From: JAJTCH01 sp040386195
Lineage (GTDB): Bacteria > Pseudomonadota > Alphaproteobacteria > Rickettsiales > UBA1997
Length of the DNA: 44,407 nucleotides
Assembly: GCA_040386195.1 (NCBI GenBank)
Contig: JAZKFV010000027.1
Coordinates: 1 to 44,407 of the forward strand
Direction of reading: 5' to 3'
Shown: positions 1 through 8,985 of the stretch, in pieces
Numbering within the stretch: position 1 is the first letter of the stretch
Layout: each line of letters opens with the position of its first letter
Made by a program: the position numbers and the translations under genes
Notes under the pieces: model-generated
Seen by the model: the letters and a program-made list of their open reading frames with translations, nothing else
Database searches by the model: none
What the model was told of the DNA's origin: nothing

Positions 1-51
1 GCGTGTATAACATTTTGAACTTTAAATACCTTGTTATGAGGGGATATTTAC

Positions 52-255
52 CTAAACTAATTTATCAAGATTATACTTGCTGGCAAAACCTTTGGTTATT
101 TTGTTTTGATGTTCCCAAATTCTTTTGGATAAGTCTGCTGTAACGCCAATATAAAGAACGCCGTTTTTCTTATTAGTGAGGATGTAGATGTATGAGTTTT
201 TAGTCATTGGGTTTGGTGTGTGGGTTTGAGTTTTTTGGTTTAGAGTGTGCTTCAT
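52..255 (-). pseudogene. Truncated GIY-YIG endonuclease-domain protein
   Basis: The 67-residue product has the start of a small standalone GIY-YIG nuclease: YIYIL, then LYIGVT, then the arginine of KRIWEH. Family members run to about 80-100 residues and carry a conserved glutamate in the C-terminal half. Here the reading frame stops right after KYNLDKLV, so the C-terminal half with that catalytic glutamate is missing. No continuation is recognisable in the other frames of the 51 bases left to the window edge. The ATG at 207 (MTKNSYIYIL) matches the usual family start better than the ATG at 255. Probably an inactive remnant. A palindromic repeat lies directly upstream. Confidence 0.6.
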
Positions 256-324
256 GAGATCCCAGCTTTCGCTGGGATGACGATATTATAGTTTAGCCGT
301 CATCCCAGCGAAAGCTGGGATCTC
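256..324. repeat. 27-bp perfect inverted repeat, each arm itself a hairpin
   Basis: Arms 256-282 and 298-324 are exact reverse complements, separated by 15 bases. Each arm is also internally palindromic: ATCCCAGC, GAAA loop, GCTGGGAT. The element fills the space between the end of argG and the truncated GIY-YIG gene on the same strand. It could fold as one long hairpin or two short GNRA-capped hairpins, and may end argG transcription. It looks like a dispersed palindromic repeat of the kind common in alphaproteobacterial genomes. Only this pair is seen in the window. Confidence 0.85.
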
Positions 325-341
325 GTGAGACAGAATCCGAA

Positions 342-1556
342 TTATTTTTTCACCCGCGCACCAATTCGCAAGCGCAGCGCGTTCAATTTAATAAACCCAG
401 CCGCATCTTTTTGGTCATAAACTGAATCTTCTTCGAAAGTAACATGAGCCTCAGAATACAAACTATAAGGCGATTTGCGACCGATTATGGAAACTGAACC
501 TTTATATAATTTCAAGCGCACAACGCCGGAAACATTTTCTTGAGATTTATCAATTGCAGCTTGCAGCATTTCTCTTTCAGGCGAAAACCAAAAGCCGTTA
601 TAAATTAATTTAGCATATTTTGGCATTAGCTCATCTTTCAAATGCATTGCTTCGCGATCTAAAGTTATACTTTCCATCGCACGATGCGCAGCCAATAAAA
701 TCGTGCCTCCGGGAGTTTCATAAACACCGCGAGATTTCATTCCCACAAAACGATTTTCAACAATATCAGCGCGACCAATGCCGTTTTTACCGCCTAATTC
801 ATTGAGTTTAGTCAATAACGCAGCAGGAGAAAGTTTTTTACCGTCAATACCAACTGCATCACCTTTCTTAAATTCCACTTCAATAATTGTGGCTTTATCT
901 GGCGCTTTCTCTGGAGAAACTGTTCTTTGATAAACATATTCTGGCGCTTCAATCCAAGGATCTTCTAAAACTTTTCCTTCAGATGAAGTGTGCAGCAAAT
1001 TGGCATCAACCGAATATGGCGCTTCGCCGCGTTTGTCTTTGGCAACGGGGATTTGGTTTTTCTCAGCGTAATCAATCAGCTTGGTGCGTGAATTTAAATC
1101 CCACTCTCTCCAAGGTGCAATGATTTTGATGTCGGGTTTTTTAGCATAGTAAGAAAGTTCAAAGCGAACTTGATCATTGCCTTTGCCAGTTGCGCCGTGA
1201 CAAACCGCGTCCGCCCCAACTTCTTTAGCAATTTCAATTTGTCTTTTAGCAATCAACGGTCTGGCGATGGAAGTTCCTAAAAGATAAGTTCCTTCATATA
1301 AAGTATTAGCGCGGAACATTGGAAATACATAATCGCGGACAAATTCTTCACGCAGATCTTCAATGAAAATTTGTTTAACACCAAGTTTCTCAGCTTTCTT
1401 GCGCGCCGGCTCCAACTCTTCGCCCTGCCCCAAATCTGCGGTGAAAGTTATCACTTCGCAATTATAAACTTCTTGCAGCCATTTTAAAATAACTGAGGTA
1501 TCAAGACCGCCAGAATAAGCTAAAACCACTTTTTTGACTTTTTTATTTTGGACCAT
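342..1556 (-). CDS. argG: Argininosuccinate synthase
   Basis: ArgG joins citrulline and aspartate using ATP to make argininosuccinate, the next-to-last step of arginine synthesis, in the cytoplasm. The N-terminal ATP pyrophosphatase loop AYSGGLDTSV is present, followed by SIARPLIAK and TGKGNDQVRFE, which bind substrate. I take the ATG at 1556 (MVQNKKVKKVVLAYSGG), giving 404 residues, the usual family length. The frame is open upstream to 1625, but the extra 23 residues are not family-like. It is divergent from the YihY gene, with about 80 bases between them for both promoters. argH and other arginine genes are not in the window. Its presence is unusual for a Rickettsiales-like genome. Confidence 0.95.
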   Translation of the reverse strand: MVQNKKVKKVVLAYSGGLDTSVILKWLQEVYNCEVITFTADLGQGEELEPARKKAEKLGVKQIFIEDLREEFVRDYVFPMFRANTLYEGTYLLGTSIARPLIAKRQIEIAKEVGADAVCHGATGKGNDQVRFELSYYAKKPDIKIIAPWREWDLNSRTKLIDYAEKNQIPVAKDKRGEAPYSVDANLLHTSSEGKVLEDPWIEAPEYVYQRTVSPEKAPDKATIIEVEFKKGDAVGIDGKKLSPAALLTKLNELGGKNGIGRADIVENRFVGMKSRGVYETPGGTILLAAHRAMESITLDREAMHLKDELMPKYAKLIYNGFWFSPEREMLQAAIDKSQENVSGVVRLKLYKGSVSIIGRKSPYSLYSEAHVTFEEDSVYDQKDAAGFIKLNALRLRIGARVKK

Positions 1557-1637
1557 AATTTTATTGATTGTAATTTGTCGATTTTTAATTAGATTTTTGG
1601 GAAAGCGCAGAAAATACAACCACAAAGGTAAAAATCA

Positions 1638-2531
1638 ATGAAATCAAAATGGAAGCTAGCGAGAAGAAAATTTATTCTCCTGCCTTATTATATTTTAAGA
1701 TCATCAATCAGCGATACTATTCGTCAGGATGGTATTGAACATGCTGGTTATTTGGCGTTTTTATCAATCTTATCACTCTTTCCGTTTTTAATTTTTTTGT
1801 TTTCCATCGTCACTTATTTTGGTGATTCTCAAATTTGTAGCCATTTGATTTATGTGGTTTTGAATAATTTGCCCACCAATATTTCCACCTCACTTTTGCC
1901 GCGCGTCAATGAAATTGTTAATGGTCCACCACAAGGGCTTTTAACGGTGGCAATTATTGGCATCATTTGGACTGCATCAAGCGCTGTTGAGGGCTTGCGC
2001 ACCATTCTCAACCGCGCCTCGCGAGCACCAAGCCCGCCGCCTTATGTTTGGGGAAGATTGCTCAGCATTATGCAATTTATCGTTATCACTTTAGTAATTT
2101 CAATCACAGTCATTATTTTGGTTTTGGCACCAGCAATATTAAAGAAAATTGAGCTGGCATTTCTGGTCAATTTTAGCATTGATTATGATTGGCTCTATTT
2201 TCGTCAATCAATAATTATAATCATTTTATTCATCGCCACCTCATTACTTTATTATCACATTGCCGACGTGCACCAAAGGTTCATCGACACTATTCCGGGA
2301 ACTTTGGTGGCAATCACTTTATGGACAATAATTCTGCGACTCTTTGCAATTTATTTAGAAAATTTTAATCAGTTCAATTTAGTCTATGGCAGCTTAGGCG
2401 GCATTATTGGCGCCTTGATGTTTTTTTATTTTGTCAATTTAGTTTTTATTATCGGCGCTGAATTTAATTATCATTTTAAAAGAGCTTATAACAGAAATTC
2501 TCATCGCCGAATTGTTAAAAAACCATCCTAA
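1638..2531 (+). CDS. YihY/BrkB family inner-membrane protein
   Basis: A 297-residue polytopic membrane protein with about six hydrophobic segments. The family pattern is visible: HAGYLAFLSILSLFPFLIF near residue 35, WTASSAVEGLRTILNRA near 110, and YGSLGGIIGALMFFYFVNL followed by GAEFNYHF near the C-terminus. YihY/BrkB proteins were once called ribonuclease BN, which was a misassignment, and their molecular role is unsettled. The stop codon overlaps the folC start as TAATG, so the two genes are probably translated together. This pairing is positional and does not prove a folate-related role. Confidence 0.85.
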   Translation: MKSKWKLARRKFILLPYYILRSSISDTIRQDGIEHAGYLAFLSILSLFPFLIFLFSIVTYFGDSQICSHLIYVVLNNLPTNISTSLLPRVNEIVNGPPQGLLTVAIIGIIWTASSAVEGLRTILNRASRAPSPPPYVWGRLLSIMQFIVITLVISITVIILVLAPAILKKIELAFLVNFSIDYDWLYFRQSIIIIILFIATSLLYYHIADVHQRFIDTIPGTLVAITLWTIILRLFAIYLENFNQFNLVYGSLGGIIGALMFFYFVNLVFIIGAEFNYHFKRAYNRNSHRRIVKKPS

Positions 2532-3781
2532 TGCAATTACCTTTTTGGCCAAGCCCTTCAAGCTATCGCAATATTGAACTTGGTTTATCACGAACTTATC
2601 AATTGCTTGCTCGCCTCAATAATCCACATCTAAAAATTCCACCAACAATTCACCTTGCCGGAACAAACGGCAAAGGCTCAACTCTGGCTTATTTGCGGGC
2701 AATTCTTGAAGATGCTGGTTTGCAAGTGCATTGTTATATTTCACCGCATTTGGTGCGTTTTAATGAACGCATTATTTTGGCGGGCAAAGAAATCGCAGAT
2801 GATTTTCTGAATGAGATTTTGCAAGAATGCCAGGCGGCGGCAGAAATAGAGCCAAAAATTAATGTCACCTTTTTTGAAGGAATCACCGTTGCTGCTTTTG
2901 TAGCATTTTCAAAAATCAAAGCTGATGTTTTATTATTGGAAACCGGAATGGGCGGCAGGCTTGATGCGACTAATGTCATCGCTAATCCTCTTGCTACAAT
3001 TATAACTCCAATTGCATTTGATCACACTGAATTTTTAGGCACAACTCTGAAGCAAATTGCTTTTGAAAAAGCCGGAATTATCAAACCCCAAGCGCCGGTA
3101 ATTATTTCCAAACAAAAACCTTCAGCTTTAAAAGTTTTGCAAGATGTGGCTTTAAAAAATGGTAGTGAGGTTTTTAATTTTGATCAGAATTATAATTTAG
3201 AAATCTCTCCCAGCCTTGCTGGAGAACATCAAATCATTAATGCCAAAACTGCTATTGCAGCAATTTTCGCTCAAAAGAAATTTAAAATTTCAGCGCAAAA
3301 TATTCAAAACGGAATAAAAAAAGCCGTTTGGCAAGCGCGTTTGCAAAAAATTTTAGCAGGAAAATTTTATCAAATTTTACCTCAAAACTTTCAATTAATT
3401 TTAGATGGCAGCCATAATTCTGCTGGCGCCAAGACAATTGAAAACTGGCTCAAAGACCAGCAAAAAAAATCTTCAACCAAAAATTATTTGATTTGCGCGA
3501 TGCTGAAAGATAAAGATAGCCACGGTTTTCTAAAACATTTGGCAAAACAAACTGAAATGTTGATTGGTTTAAAAATTGCTGATGAAGAGAAAAGTAAATC
3601 TGCCGGAGAAATTGTGAAAATTGCTCAAACCTTGAATATGAAGGCTAAAAGTGCTCTCGAATTTTATGATGCGATTGCAAAAATTAAAGAATATCATCTT
3701 GCAAAATATCCAAAAGAACCTGCGCAAATTATTATTTGTGGCTCACTATATTTGGCAGGAAAATTTTTAGAGGAGAATTAA
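2531..3781 (+). CDS. folC: Bifunctional dihydrofolate/folylpolyglutamate synthase
   Basis: FolC adds glutamate to dihydropteroate and then to reduced folates, which keeps folates in the cell. The P-loop AGTNGKGST lies near residues 43-51, TGMGGRLDATNV near 137-148 and the FDHTEFLG segment near 165. These are typical of the Mur-ligase-like N-terminal domain. The C-terminal domain contains ILDGSHNSAGA. Length (416 residues) is normal. Its start overlaps the YihY stop by one base. Its 3' end overlaps the convergent DMT-like gene by four bases. Confidence 0.93.
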   Translation: MQLPFWPSPSSYRNIELGLSRTYQLLARLNNPHLKIPPTIHLAGTNGKGSTLAYLRAILEDAGLQVHCYISPHLVRFNERIILAGKEIADDFLNEILQECQAAAEIEPKINVTFFEGITVAAFVAFSKIKADVLLLETGMGGRLDATNVIANPLATIITPIAFDHTEFLGTTLKQIAFEKAGIIKPQAPVIISKQKPSALKVLQDVALKNGSEVFNFDQNYNLEISPSLAGEHQIINAKTAIAAIFAQKKFKISAQNIQNGIKKAVWQARLQKILAGKFYQILPQNFQLILDGSHNSAGAKTIENWLKDQQKKSSTKNYLICAMLKDKDSHGFLKHLAKQTEMLIGLKIADEEKSKSAGEIVKIAQTLNMKAKSALEFYDAIAKIKEYHLAKYPKEPAQIIICGSLYLAGKFLEEN

Positions 3782-4122
3782 TTCCATTTATGAAAAATGA
3801 AAAACGCCGCTAAAACAATAAGCCCAAAGCCAATCAAATGATTCCACGCTAATTTTTCTCCTAAATAAAAAACTGAAAACACTGCAAAAACTATCAAAGT
3901 GATAATTTCTTGAATAGTTTTCAATTCCGCTGCTGAAAAATTACTGCTGCCAATGCGGTTGGCGGGAACTTGTAGGCAATATTCAAAGAAGGCAATTAGC
4001 CAACTAATCAAAATTACCAAATAAAGTGGTGAGGTTTTAAATTTTAAATGACCATACCAAGCGAAAGTCATAAAAATATTGGAGGCGAGCAAAAGCAGAA
4101 TGGTTGTGATTTGAACTGACAC
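3778..4122 (-). CDS. DMT-family small membrane protein (DUF486 type)
   Basis: A 114-residue protein with four predicted transmembrane helices. The segments FMTFAWYGHLK, SWLIAFFEYCLQVPANRIG and LKTIQEIITLIVFAVFSVFYL are the signature of the DUF486 branch of the drug/metabolite transporter superfamily. Substrate unknown; such half-size transporters are thought to dimerise. The start codon is GTG at 4122 (GTGTCAGTT). A run of TTAATGA heptamers lies just upstream, between this gene and hpf, which is read in the same direction. Confidence 0.82.
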   Translation of the reverse strand: MSVQITTILLLLASNIFMTFAWYGHLKFKTSPLYLVILISWLIAFFEYCLQVPANRIGSSNFSAAELKTIQEIITLIVFAVFSVFYLGEKLAWNHLIGFGLIVLAAFFIFHKWN

Positions 4123-4125
4123 TTA

Positions 4126-4160
4126 TTAATGATTAATGATTAATTGTTAATGATTAATGG
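4126..4160. repeat. Heptanucleotide array, 5 units of TTAATGA
   Basis: Five consecutive 7-base units: TTAATGA, TTAATGA, TTAATTG, TTAATGA, TTAATGG. The array occupies almost the whole gap between the hpf stop and the GTG start of the downstream DMT-like gene. The same heptamer family recurs as an inverted pair at 16348-16425. It resembles the short tandemly repeated repetitive sequences known from cyanobacteria; this is analogy only. Confidence 0.85.
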
Positions 4161-4164
4161 GTTT

Positions 4165-4506
4165 TTACTCTTCAGTTTCTGATCTTTTTAGACCGCCTAA
4201 TTCGCGGCGATGATTTTTGATTTTTTCTTTATATTCTCTTAATTGTCTAGTTGCTTTTTCCATTGCTTCGTTAAAGCAACCATAAGCATCGCCGGCTTTT
4301 CCGTCGCTTTTAATTATGGCGCCATTTTTTACGCCTTCATTGATAACCATTTTTACTTGAAACTCGTTTCCTTGTTTAGAAAAATGAACATCGGCAGTAA
4401 TTGCGGTATCAAAATATTTATTAACATGGCGCTCAATATGCTCTTTGACATATTGGGTTAAAGCTTCGCCAACTTCCATATGCACTCCTAAAACTCTAAT
4501 ATCCAT
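4165..4506 (-). CDS. hpf: Ribosome hibernation promoting factor (short form)
   Basis: The 113-residue product has the HPF/RaiA fold pattern: MDIRVLGVHMEVGEALTQYV at the start, then the basic helix segment with KYFD, and KSDGKAGDAYGCFNEAMEKA, where the second helix docks in the 30S subunit. These proteins block the mRNA channel in non-growing cells and stabilise ribosome dimers. It lacks the C-terminal dimerisation domain of long HPF (about 180 residues), so it is a short form. The family is well conserved, so the assignment is firm. Function in this organism is inferred. Confidence 0.9.
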   Translation of the reverse strand: MDIRVLGVHMEVGEALTQYVKEHIERHVNKYFDTAITADVHFSKQGNEFQVKMVINEGVKNGAIIKSDGKAGDAYGCFNEAMEKATRQLREYKEKIKNHRRELGGLKRSETEE

Positions 4507-4535
4507 AATGATTTATAATTAAGGTTGATAAAAAG

Positions 4536-5384
4536 TTATAATATTTTTTTAAAGATCAAAATATCGGCAGTTTTGTTGTTGATCATAAATTTTTTGGTGC
4601 CAATTACCACAAAATAACTGCCATTCAAATTAGATTGTCTGGCATAGACTTCATTTTTATATCTTTGTAATGCAATTTTAATTGCCGGGTCATAAAGGTT
4701 GCTATAAATAACCAAATTGCCAACCACCTCATCAACCACAAAATCCGGATCAAAAAGCAGATTATCTTTTTTAACTAAATATTGTTTAGCCTTGGCAATA
4801 TTGAGTTCTCCCGCATCAATTGCCTGAGTTAATCCGGATAATCCTTTAGTGTTCCACAACAATTGATAATGATATTTTTTCATCAAAATCTTTTCCTTAT
4901 TTTTGGAAACAATTTCTTTGCGCTGAGCATTTTCGTCAAAATTTTTGTAATAATCCAAACATTTGCTCAGTGAATCAACATCAAAATTGCGCACTAACGG
5001 ATAACGTTTTTTATATTTATCATAGTTCATAACCATTTCATCGCCGGTTATGGTTATAAACCAAGGCGCGTTATAATTAACTTCGCGATTCATATCATCT
5101 TTACAAACAGCCAAAAAACGATTAGCGCGCTCTAATGCTGAGGCGAAAGCCTTTTGTTCAGCATCTTTAAAAGCATCAGCATATTTTTGATCGCAACCAA
5201 AAAACTCTTTTTCTGAACTGGCATAGCGTTGAACTGATTTATCGCGATTGGTTTTATATTGATTGTAGTTAGAAAAAAAATTGGGCTGACTGCAAGCAAG
5301 AAGCGCCTGATCTTTATAGGAATTGCAACTGCTAATTGTGGTTAAAATTATGAGCAGAGAAAAAATTTTTAAGAAATATTTCAT
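4536..5384 (-). CDS. Putative lipoprotein of unknown function
   Basis: A 282-residue protein with a short basic N-terminus, a hydrophobic stretch and the lipobox TISSC, giving a likely lipidated cysteine at residue 20. I recognise no domain in the mature part, which is rich in lysine, tyrosine and asparagine and has a further five or so cysteines. It begins two bases after the aconitase stop on the same strand, so it is probably the last gene of a Tim44-like/aconitase/lipoprotein operon. Location, inner or outer membrane, cannot be decided with confidence: asparagine follows the cysteine, not aspartate, which weakly favours Lol export. Confidence 0.7.
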   Translation of the reverse strand: MKYFLKIFSLLIILTTISSCNSYKDQALLACSQPNFFSNYNQYKTNRDKSVQRYASSEKEFFGCDQKYADAFKDAEQKAFASALERANRFLAVCKDDMNREVNYNAPWFITITGDEMVMNYDKYKKRYPLVRNFDVDSLSKCLDYYKNFDENAQRKEIVSKNKEKILMKKYHYQLLWNTKGLSGLTQAIDAGELNIAKAKQYLVKKDNLLFDPDFVVDEVVGNLVIYSNLYDPAIKIALQRYKNEVYARQSNLNGSYFVVIGTKKFMINNKTADILIFKKIL

Positions 5385-5386
5385 AT

Positions 5387-8044
5387 TTATAATTGGTTCA
5401 TCACAAACTGCAAAATGCCGCCGGATTTATAATATTCAATCTCGTTGCCGGTATCAATGCGGCACAACAAGGTAGTTTCAATCTTACTGCCATCTGTTTT
5501 AGTAATGATACATTTTAAATCTTGTTGTGGTTTTAAATTATGATCGATGCCCAAAATTTCAATGGCTTCAAAACCGGTTAATCCTAAAGTTTTTCTAGTT
5601 TGACCATTTTTAAAAGTGAGTGGCAAAACGCCCATTCCCACTAAATTTGAGCGGTGAATTCGCTCAAAACTTTCAGCAATAACCGCTTTAACACCAAGCA
5701 AAAATGTGCCTTTTGCCGCCCAATCTCTAGAAGAGCCGGTTCCATATTCAAGCCCGGCAAAAATTACTAATGGAGTATTTTGTTTTTTATATTCCATTGC
5801 CGCGTCATAGATAGAAAGCTCGCCGCCAGTTTCAGAAATTTTTGTATAACCACCCTCAACGCCGCCAAGCATTTCATTTTTAATTCTAATGTTAGCAAAA
5901 GTTCCGCGCATCATCACCTCATGATTTCCGCGGCGTGCGCCATATGAGTTAAAATCTTTTTTCTCAATTCCGTGAGCTTTTAAATATTGCGCCGCCGGAG
6001 AATTGCTGGCAATATTTCCAGCTGGAGAAATGTGATCGGTAGTGATTGAGTCGCCAAATAAAGCTAAGATTTTAGCGTTTTTAATGTCAGATAATTTTTT
6101 GGCACTGATGTCATCAAAGAAATTTGGTAAGCGAATGTAAGTGCTATTTTTATCCCAATTATAAGTATCAGATTTGACAGTTTGAATGGCTTGCCAAGAT
6201 TTATCGCCGGCAAATAAATTAGCATATTTTTTAACAAAAATTTCGCGATTGACGAATGAATTAATAACGTCGCTCACTTCTTTGTTGCTTGGCCAAATAT
6301 CTTTTAAATAAACTGGCTTGCCGTCTGCGCCAATACCAATTGCATCTTTGCTCAAATCAACATTAAAATTTCCAGCCAGTGCATAAGCAACAACTAGCGG
6401 TGGCGATGCTAAATAATTGGCTTTAGTTAATGGATGAACGCGACCTTCAAAATTTCTATTTCCTGATAAAACCGCACCAACCAAGAGGTTATTGGCTTTA
6501 ATAGTTTCTTCAATTTGCGGATGAAGTGGACCAGAATTGCCGATGCAAGTTGTGCAGCCATAACCAACCACGTTAAAACCAATTTGATCTAAAGATTTTT
6601 GCAAACCAGCATCAATTAAATATTGGCTGGCAACTTGTGATCCAGGAGCGAATGAAGTTTTAACGGTTGGTTTAATTTTTAAACCTCTAGCAACTGCTTT
6701 TTGCGCCAGCAAACCGGCGGCAATTAAAACTGCTGGATTGGAAGTGTTGGTGCAAGAAGTGATGGCAGCAATTACTACATCGCCATTTCCTAAATCAGAA
6801 TTAACTTGGTCAATTGCGAATCTTTTTCCTGCAGCTTCAACTTTATTTTCAGCTGCTAAATCAGCGAAAGATTTAACTGCATTTTCCAAAAGAACTTTAT
6901 CTTGTGGGCGTTTTGGACCGGCGATTGATGGTTTTACATCGCTTAAATTTAATTCTAAAACTTCGCTAAATTCTGGCTCAATAGAATTTTCGTTAAAAAA
7001 CATATTTTGGGCTTTGGCGTAATGTTCAACTAAAGCAATTTCTTGTTCATCGCGACCAGTTAAATGTAGGTAATTTAAGGTTTCTTGATCAATTGGGAAA
7101 ATGCCACAAGTTGCGCCATATTCTGGCGCCATATTGGCAATTGTGGCGCGATCTGCCAAACTTAAATTTTTCAAACCCGATCCAAAAAATTCAACGAATT
7201 TTCCAACCACGCCAGCTTTGCGCAAAATATTTGTAACAGTTAAAACCAAATCAGTTGCGGTCACGCCTTCATTAAGTGCGCCAGTTAATTTAAAACCAAC
7301 TACGGCTGGAATAAGCATTGAAATTGGCTGACCAAGCATTGCTGCTTCCGCTTCAATTCCGCCAACTCCCCAACCAAGAACTGCTAAACCGTTGATCATT
7401 GTGGTGTGGCTGTCAGTTCCAACTACAGTATCTGGATAAGCGATAACTTCGCCATTTTCAGTTTTAGTCCAAACTACTTTAGCTAAATTTTCTAAATTAA
7501 CTTGATGGCAAATTCCAGTTCCGGGTGGAACGGCGCGAAAATTGTTGAAGGATTGTTGACCCCATTTTAAAAATTGATAACGCTCGTTATTGCGCTCCAT
7601 TTCTAGATCAACGTTTTTAGCAAAAGCATCTTTATTGCCAGCAAAATCAACTTGCACTGAGTGATCAATTACTAAATCAACTGGAACTAACGGATTAATT
7701 TTTTTCGGATTACCACCAGCTTTAACAACCGCATCACGCATCGCCGCCAAATCTACAACTGCGGGAACGCCGGTGAAATCTTGCATCAAAACTCGCGCGG
7801 GAGAAAAAGCAATTTCTAATCTTTGCGTTTCATCTTTAACCGAAGCAATCACCGCCTTAATATCAGCAACTTTTACCACATTTCCATCTTCAAAACGCAA
7901 AAGATTTTCGAGAAGAATTTTTAAACTATAAGGCAATTTGGAAATGTCTTTGCCAATTTGGGCAGCGGCGTCATTTAAGGAGAAATAATGATATTCTTTA
8001 CCATTAACATTAAATGATTTTTTAACGTTCAAAGATTTTTTCAT
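5387..8044 (-). CDS. acnA: Aconitate hydratase A
   Basis: Interconverts citrate and isocitrate in the TCA cycle using a [4Fe-4S] cluster. The three cluster cysteines are in TSCTNTSNP and in YGCTTCIGNSG. Substrate motifs GTDSHTTMINGL and, in the C-terminal swivel domain, YGTGSSRDWAAKG are intact. At 885 residues it has the AcnA/IRP1-like layout (domains 1-3, linker, domain 4). Start ATG at 8044 gives the expected N-terminus. It sits 18 bases after the Tim44-like gene and two bases before a lipoprotein gene. No regulatory element is evident. Confidence 0.96.
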   Translation of the reverse strand: MKKSLNVKKSFNVNGKEYHYFSLNDAAAQIGKDISKLPYSLKILLENLLRFEDGNVVKVADIKAVIASVKDETQRLEIAFSPARVLMQDFTGVPAVVDLAAMRDAVVKAGGNPKKINPLVPVDLVIDHSVQVDFAGNKDAFAKNVDLEMERNNERYQFLKWGQQSFNNFRAVPPGTGICHQVNLENLAKVVWTKTENGEVIAYPDTVVGTDSHTTMINGLAVLGWGVGGIEAEAAMLGQPISMLIPAVVGFKLTGALNEGVTATDLVLTVTNILRKAGVVGKFVEFFGSGLKNLSLADRATIANMAPEYGATCGIFPIDQETLNYLHLTGRDEQEIALVEHYAKAQNMFFNENSIEPEFSEVLELNLSDVKPSIAGPKRPQDKVLLENAVKSFADLAAENKVEAAGKRFAIDQVNSDLGNGDVVIAAITSCTNTSNPAVLIAAGLLAQKAVARGLKIKPTVKTSFAPGSQVASQYLIDAGLQKSLDQIGFNVVGYGCTTCIGNSGPLHPQIEETIKANNLLVGAVLSGNRNFEGRVHPLTKANYLASPPLVVAYALAGNFNVDLSKDAIGIGADGKPVYLKDIWPSNKEVSDVINSFVNREIFVKKYANLFAGDKSWQAIQTVKSDTYNWDKNSTYIRLPNFFDDISAKKLSDIKNAKILALFGDSITTDHISPAGNIASNSPAAQYLKAHGIEKKDFNSYGARRGNHEVMMRGTFANIRIKNEMLGGVEGGYTKISETGGELSIYDAAMEYKKQNTPLVIFAGLEYGTGSSRDWAAKGTFLLGVKAVIAESFERIHRSNLVGMGVLPLTFKNGQTRKTLGLTGFEAIEILGIDHNLKPQQDLKCIITKTDGSKIETTLLCRIDTGNEIEYYKSGGILQFVMNQL

Positions 8045-8062
8045 AGCAATTTGAATTTAAAT

Positions 8063-8761
8063 TTAGCTGGTTGAAATTAATAACCAGTTAGGATTTGGAG
8101 AGTTACAATCTTTTTTAAAAGTCCAAATATCATTGACAGTGCTGATTTCAGTTTTGCTACCTAAGATGACTTCATTTTTATCATCAAGAACATAGTTGAT
8201 TTGCTTAGAAACAAAGGCAATGGTGATTTGCGCAAAATTTTCAACCATCTTGGCGCTGGTAATTTTAGCTTCATCGATCGCAATAATTTTGGTATTTAAA
8301 AATTGATTTTGAGCTTTGCGCTGGGTAATTGCAGCTTCAAATTGCAAGAAAATTTTCTCCGATAAAAGTGGTTTTAAAATTGCCAAATCACCAATTGAGA
8401 AAGCTGATAAAATAATTTCAAAAGCACTTTTGGCGCCTTCTAAAAACTGATTAGGAGAAAGATTATTTGGTTCTAAAGTTGTAATTAAATTAGTTTTTAA
8501 ATCAGCACTTAAACTATCAAGAATTTTTTTAGATTTTTCATCAATTGGAGCTGGCGCCGGATTTAACGCAACAATACCAACGCCCGGAACAGCGGCTAGT
8601 TTTGGTTGGTTATTGATTGGATTGGAATTGCTGGTTTTAGTTTGTTCTTTAACAAAACTGCGAATTGAATCTCGTTTTTGCTCTTCATCAACTTTGCCGA
8701 ATTGCTCACGCAATTTGAAGAAGATAAAAACTGCTAAGGCAGCAAAAAATAAGATATCCAT
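8063..8761 (-). CDS. Tim44/TimA-like domain protein
   Basis: The 232-residue product begins with a transmembrane anchor (MDILFFAALAVFIFFKLREQ), followed by a charged stretch with FGKVDEE, a proline/alanine-rich linker to about residue 75 and a C-terminal Tim44-like domain (roughly 95-232). The domain shows the pattern FLEGAKSAFEIILSAFSIGD and the WTFKKD segment. Alphaproteobacterial proteins of this type resemble the mitochondrial import motor adaptor Tim44 and are thought to sit at the inner membrane facing the cytoplasm, with an unclear role in protein export or membrane assembly. It heads the operon that includes aconitase. Confidence 0.82.
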   Translation of the reverse strand: MDILFFAALAVFIFFKLREQFGKVDEEQKRDSIRSFVKEQTKTSNSNPINNQPKLAAVPGVGIVALNPAPAPIDEKSKKILDSLSADLKTNLITTLEPNNLSPNQFLEGAKSAFEIILSAFSIGDLAILKPLLSEKIFLQFEAAITQRKAQNQFLNTKIIAIDEAKITSAKMVENFAQITIAFVSKQINYVLDDKNEVILGSKTEISTVNDIWTFKKDCNSPNPNWLLISTS

Positions 8762-8832
8762 AATTGAGAAATTTTGGGAATTATTTCAGCCCGAAGTTAA
8801 GCTGTGTTAATTTGGAATTGAGGTGATATTTA

Positions 8833-8909
8833 TGGGGCAAACGACGGGGCTTGAACCCGCGACCCTCAGGACCACAACCTGATGCTCTACCAACTGAGCT
8901 ACATCTGCC
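8833..8909 (-). tRNA. trnH: tRNA-His (anticodon GUG)
   Basis: Read on the minus strand this folds as a full cloverleaf. The anticodon loop TTGTGGT sits on the stem TCAGG/CCTGA, giving anticodon GTG for histidine. The acceptor stem GCAGATG pairs with CGTTTGC using two G-U pairs. The extra 5' G (G-1) is encoded and faces C73, and CCA is encoded at the 3' end. G-1 and C73 are the classical HisRS identity elements; the Rhizobiales/Rhodobacterales/Caulobacterales group lost them, so this argues for an earlier-branching alphaproteobacterium. Confidence 0.97.
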
Positions 8910-8923
8910 ACAAAAGAAGGGCT

Positions 8924-8952
8924 GATTATTTCTAAACGAAGCTTTAAGTCAA
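8924..8952 (-). promoter_or_regulatory. Candidate sigma-70 promoter of tRNA-His
   Basis: On the minus strand, TTGACT (8952-8947) is followed by a 17-base spacer and ATAATC (8929-8924). This is placed to start RNA a few bases before the tRNA 5' end at 8909. The -35 matches five of six consensus bases; the -10 is weaker. Confidence 0.5.
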
Positions 8953-8985
8953 TAGACTTTGTAAGCGATATAGAAAAATCATTAA

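Noticed and set aside
8833..8909. tRNA-His as an integration site for a mobile element
   Set aside because: No integrase, no direct repeat of the tRNA 3' end and no foreign-looking block were seen on either side.
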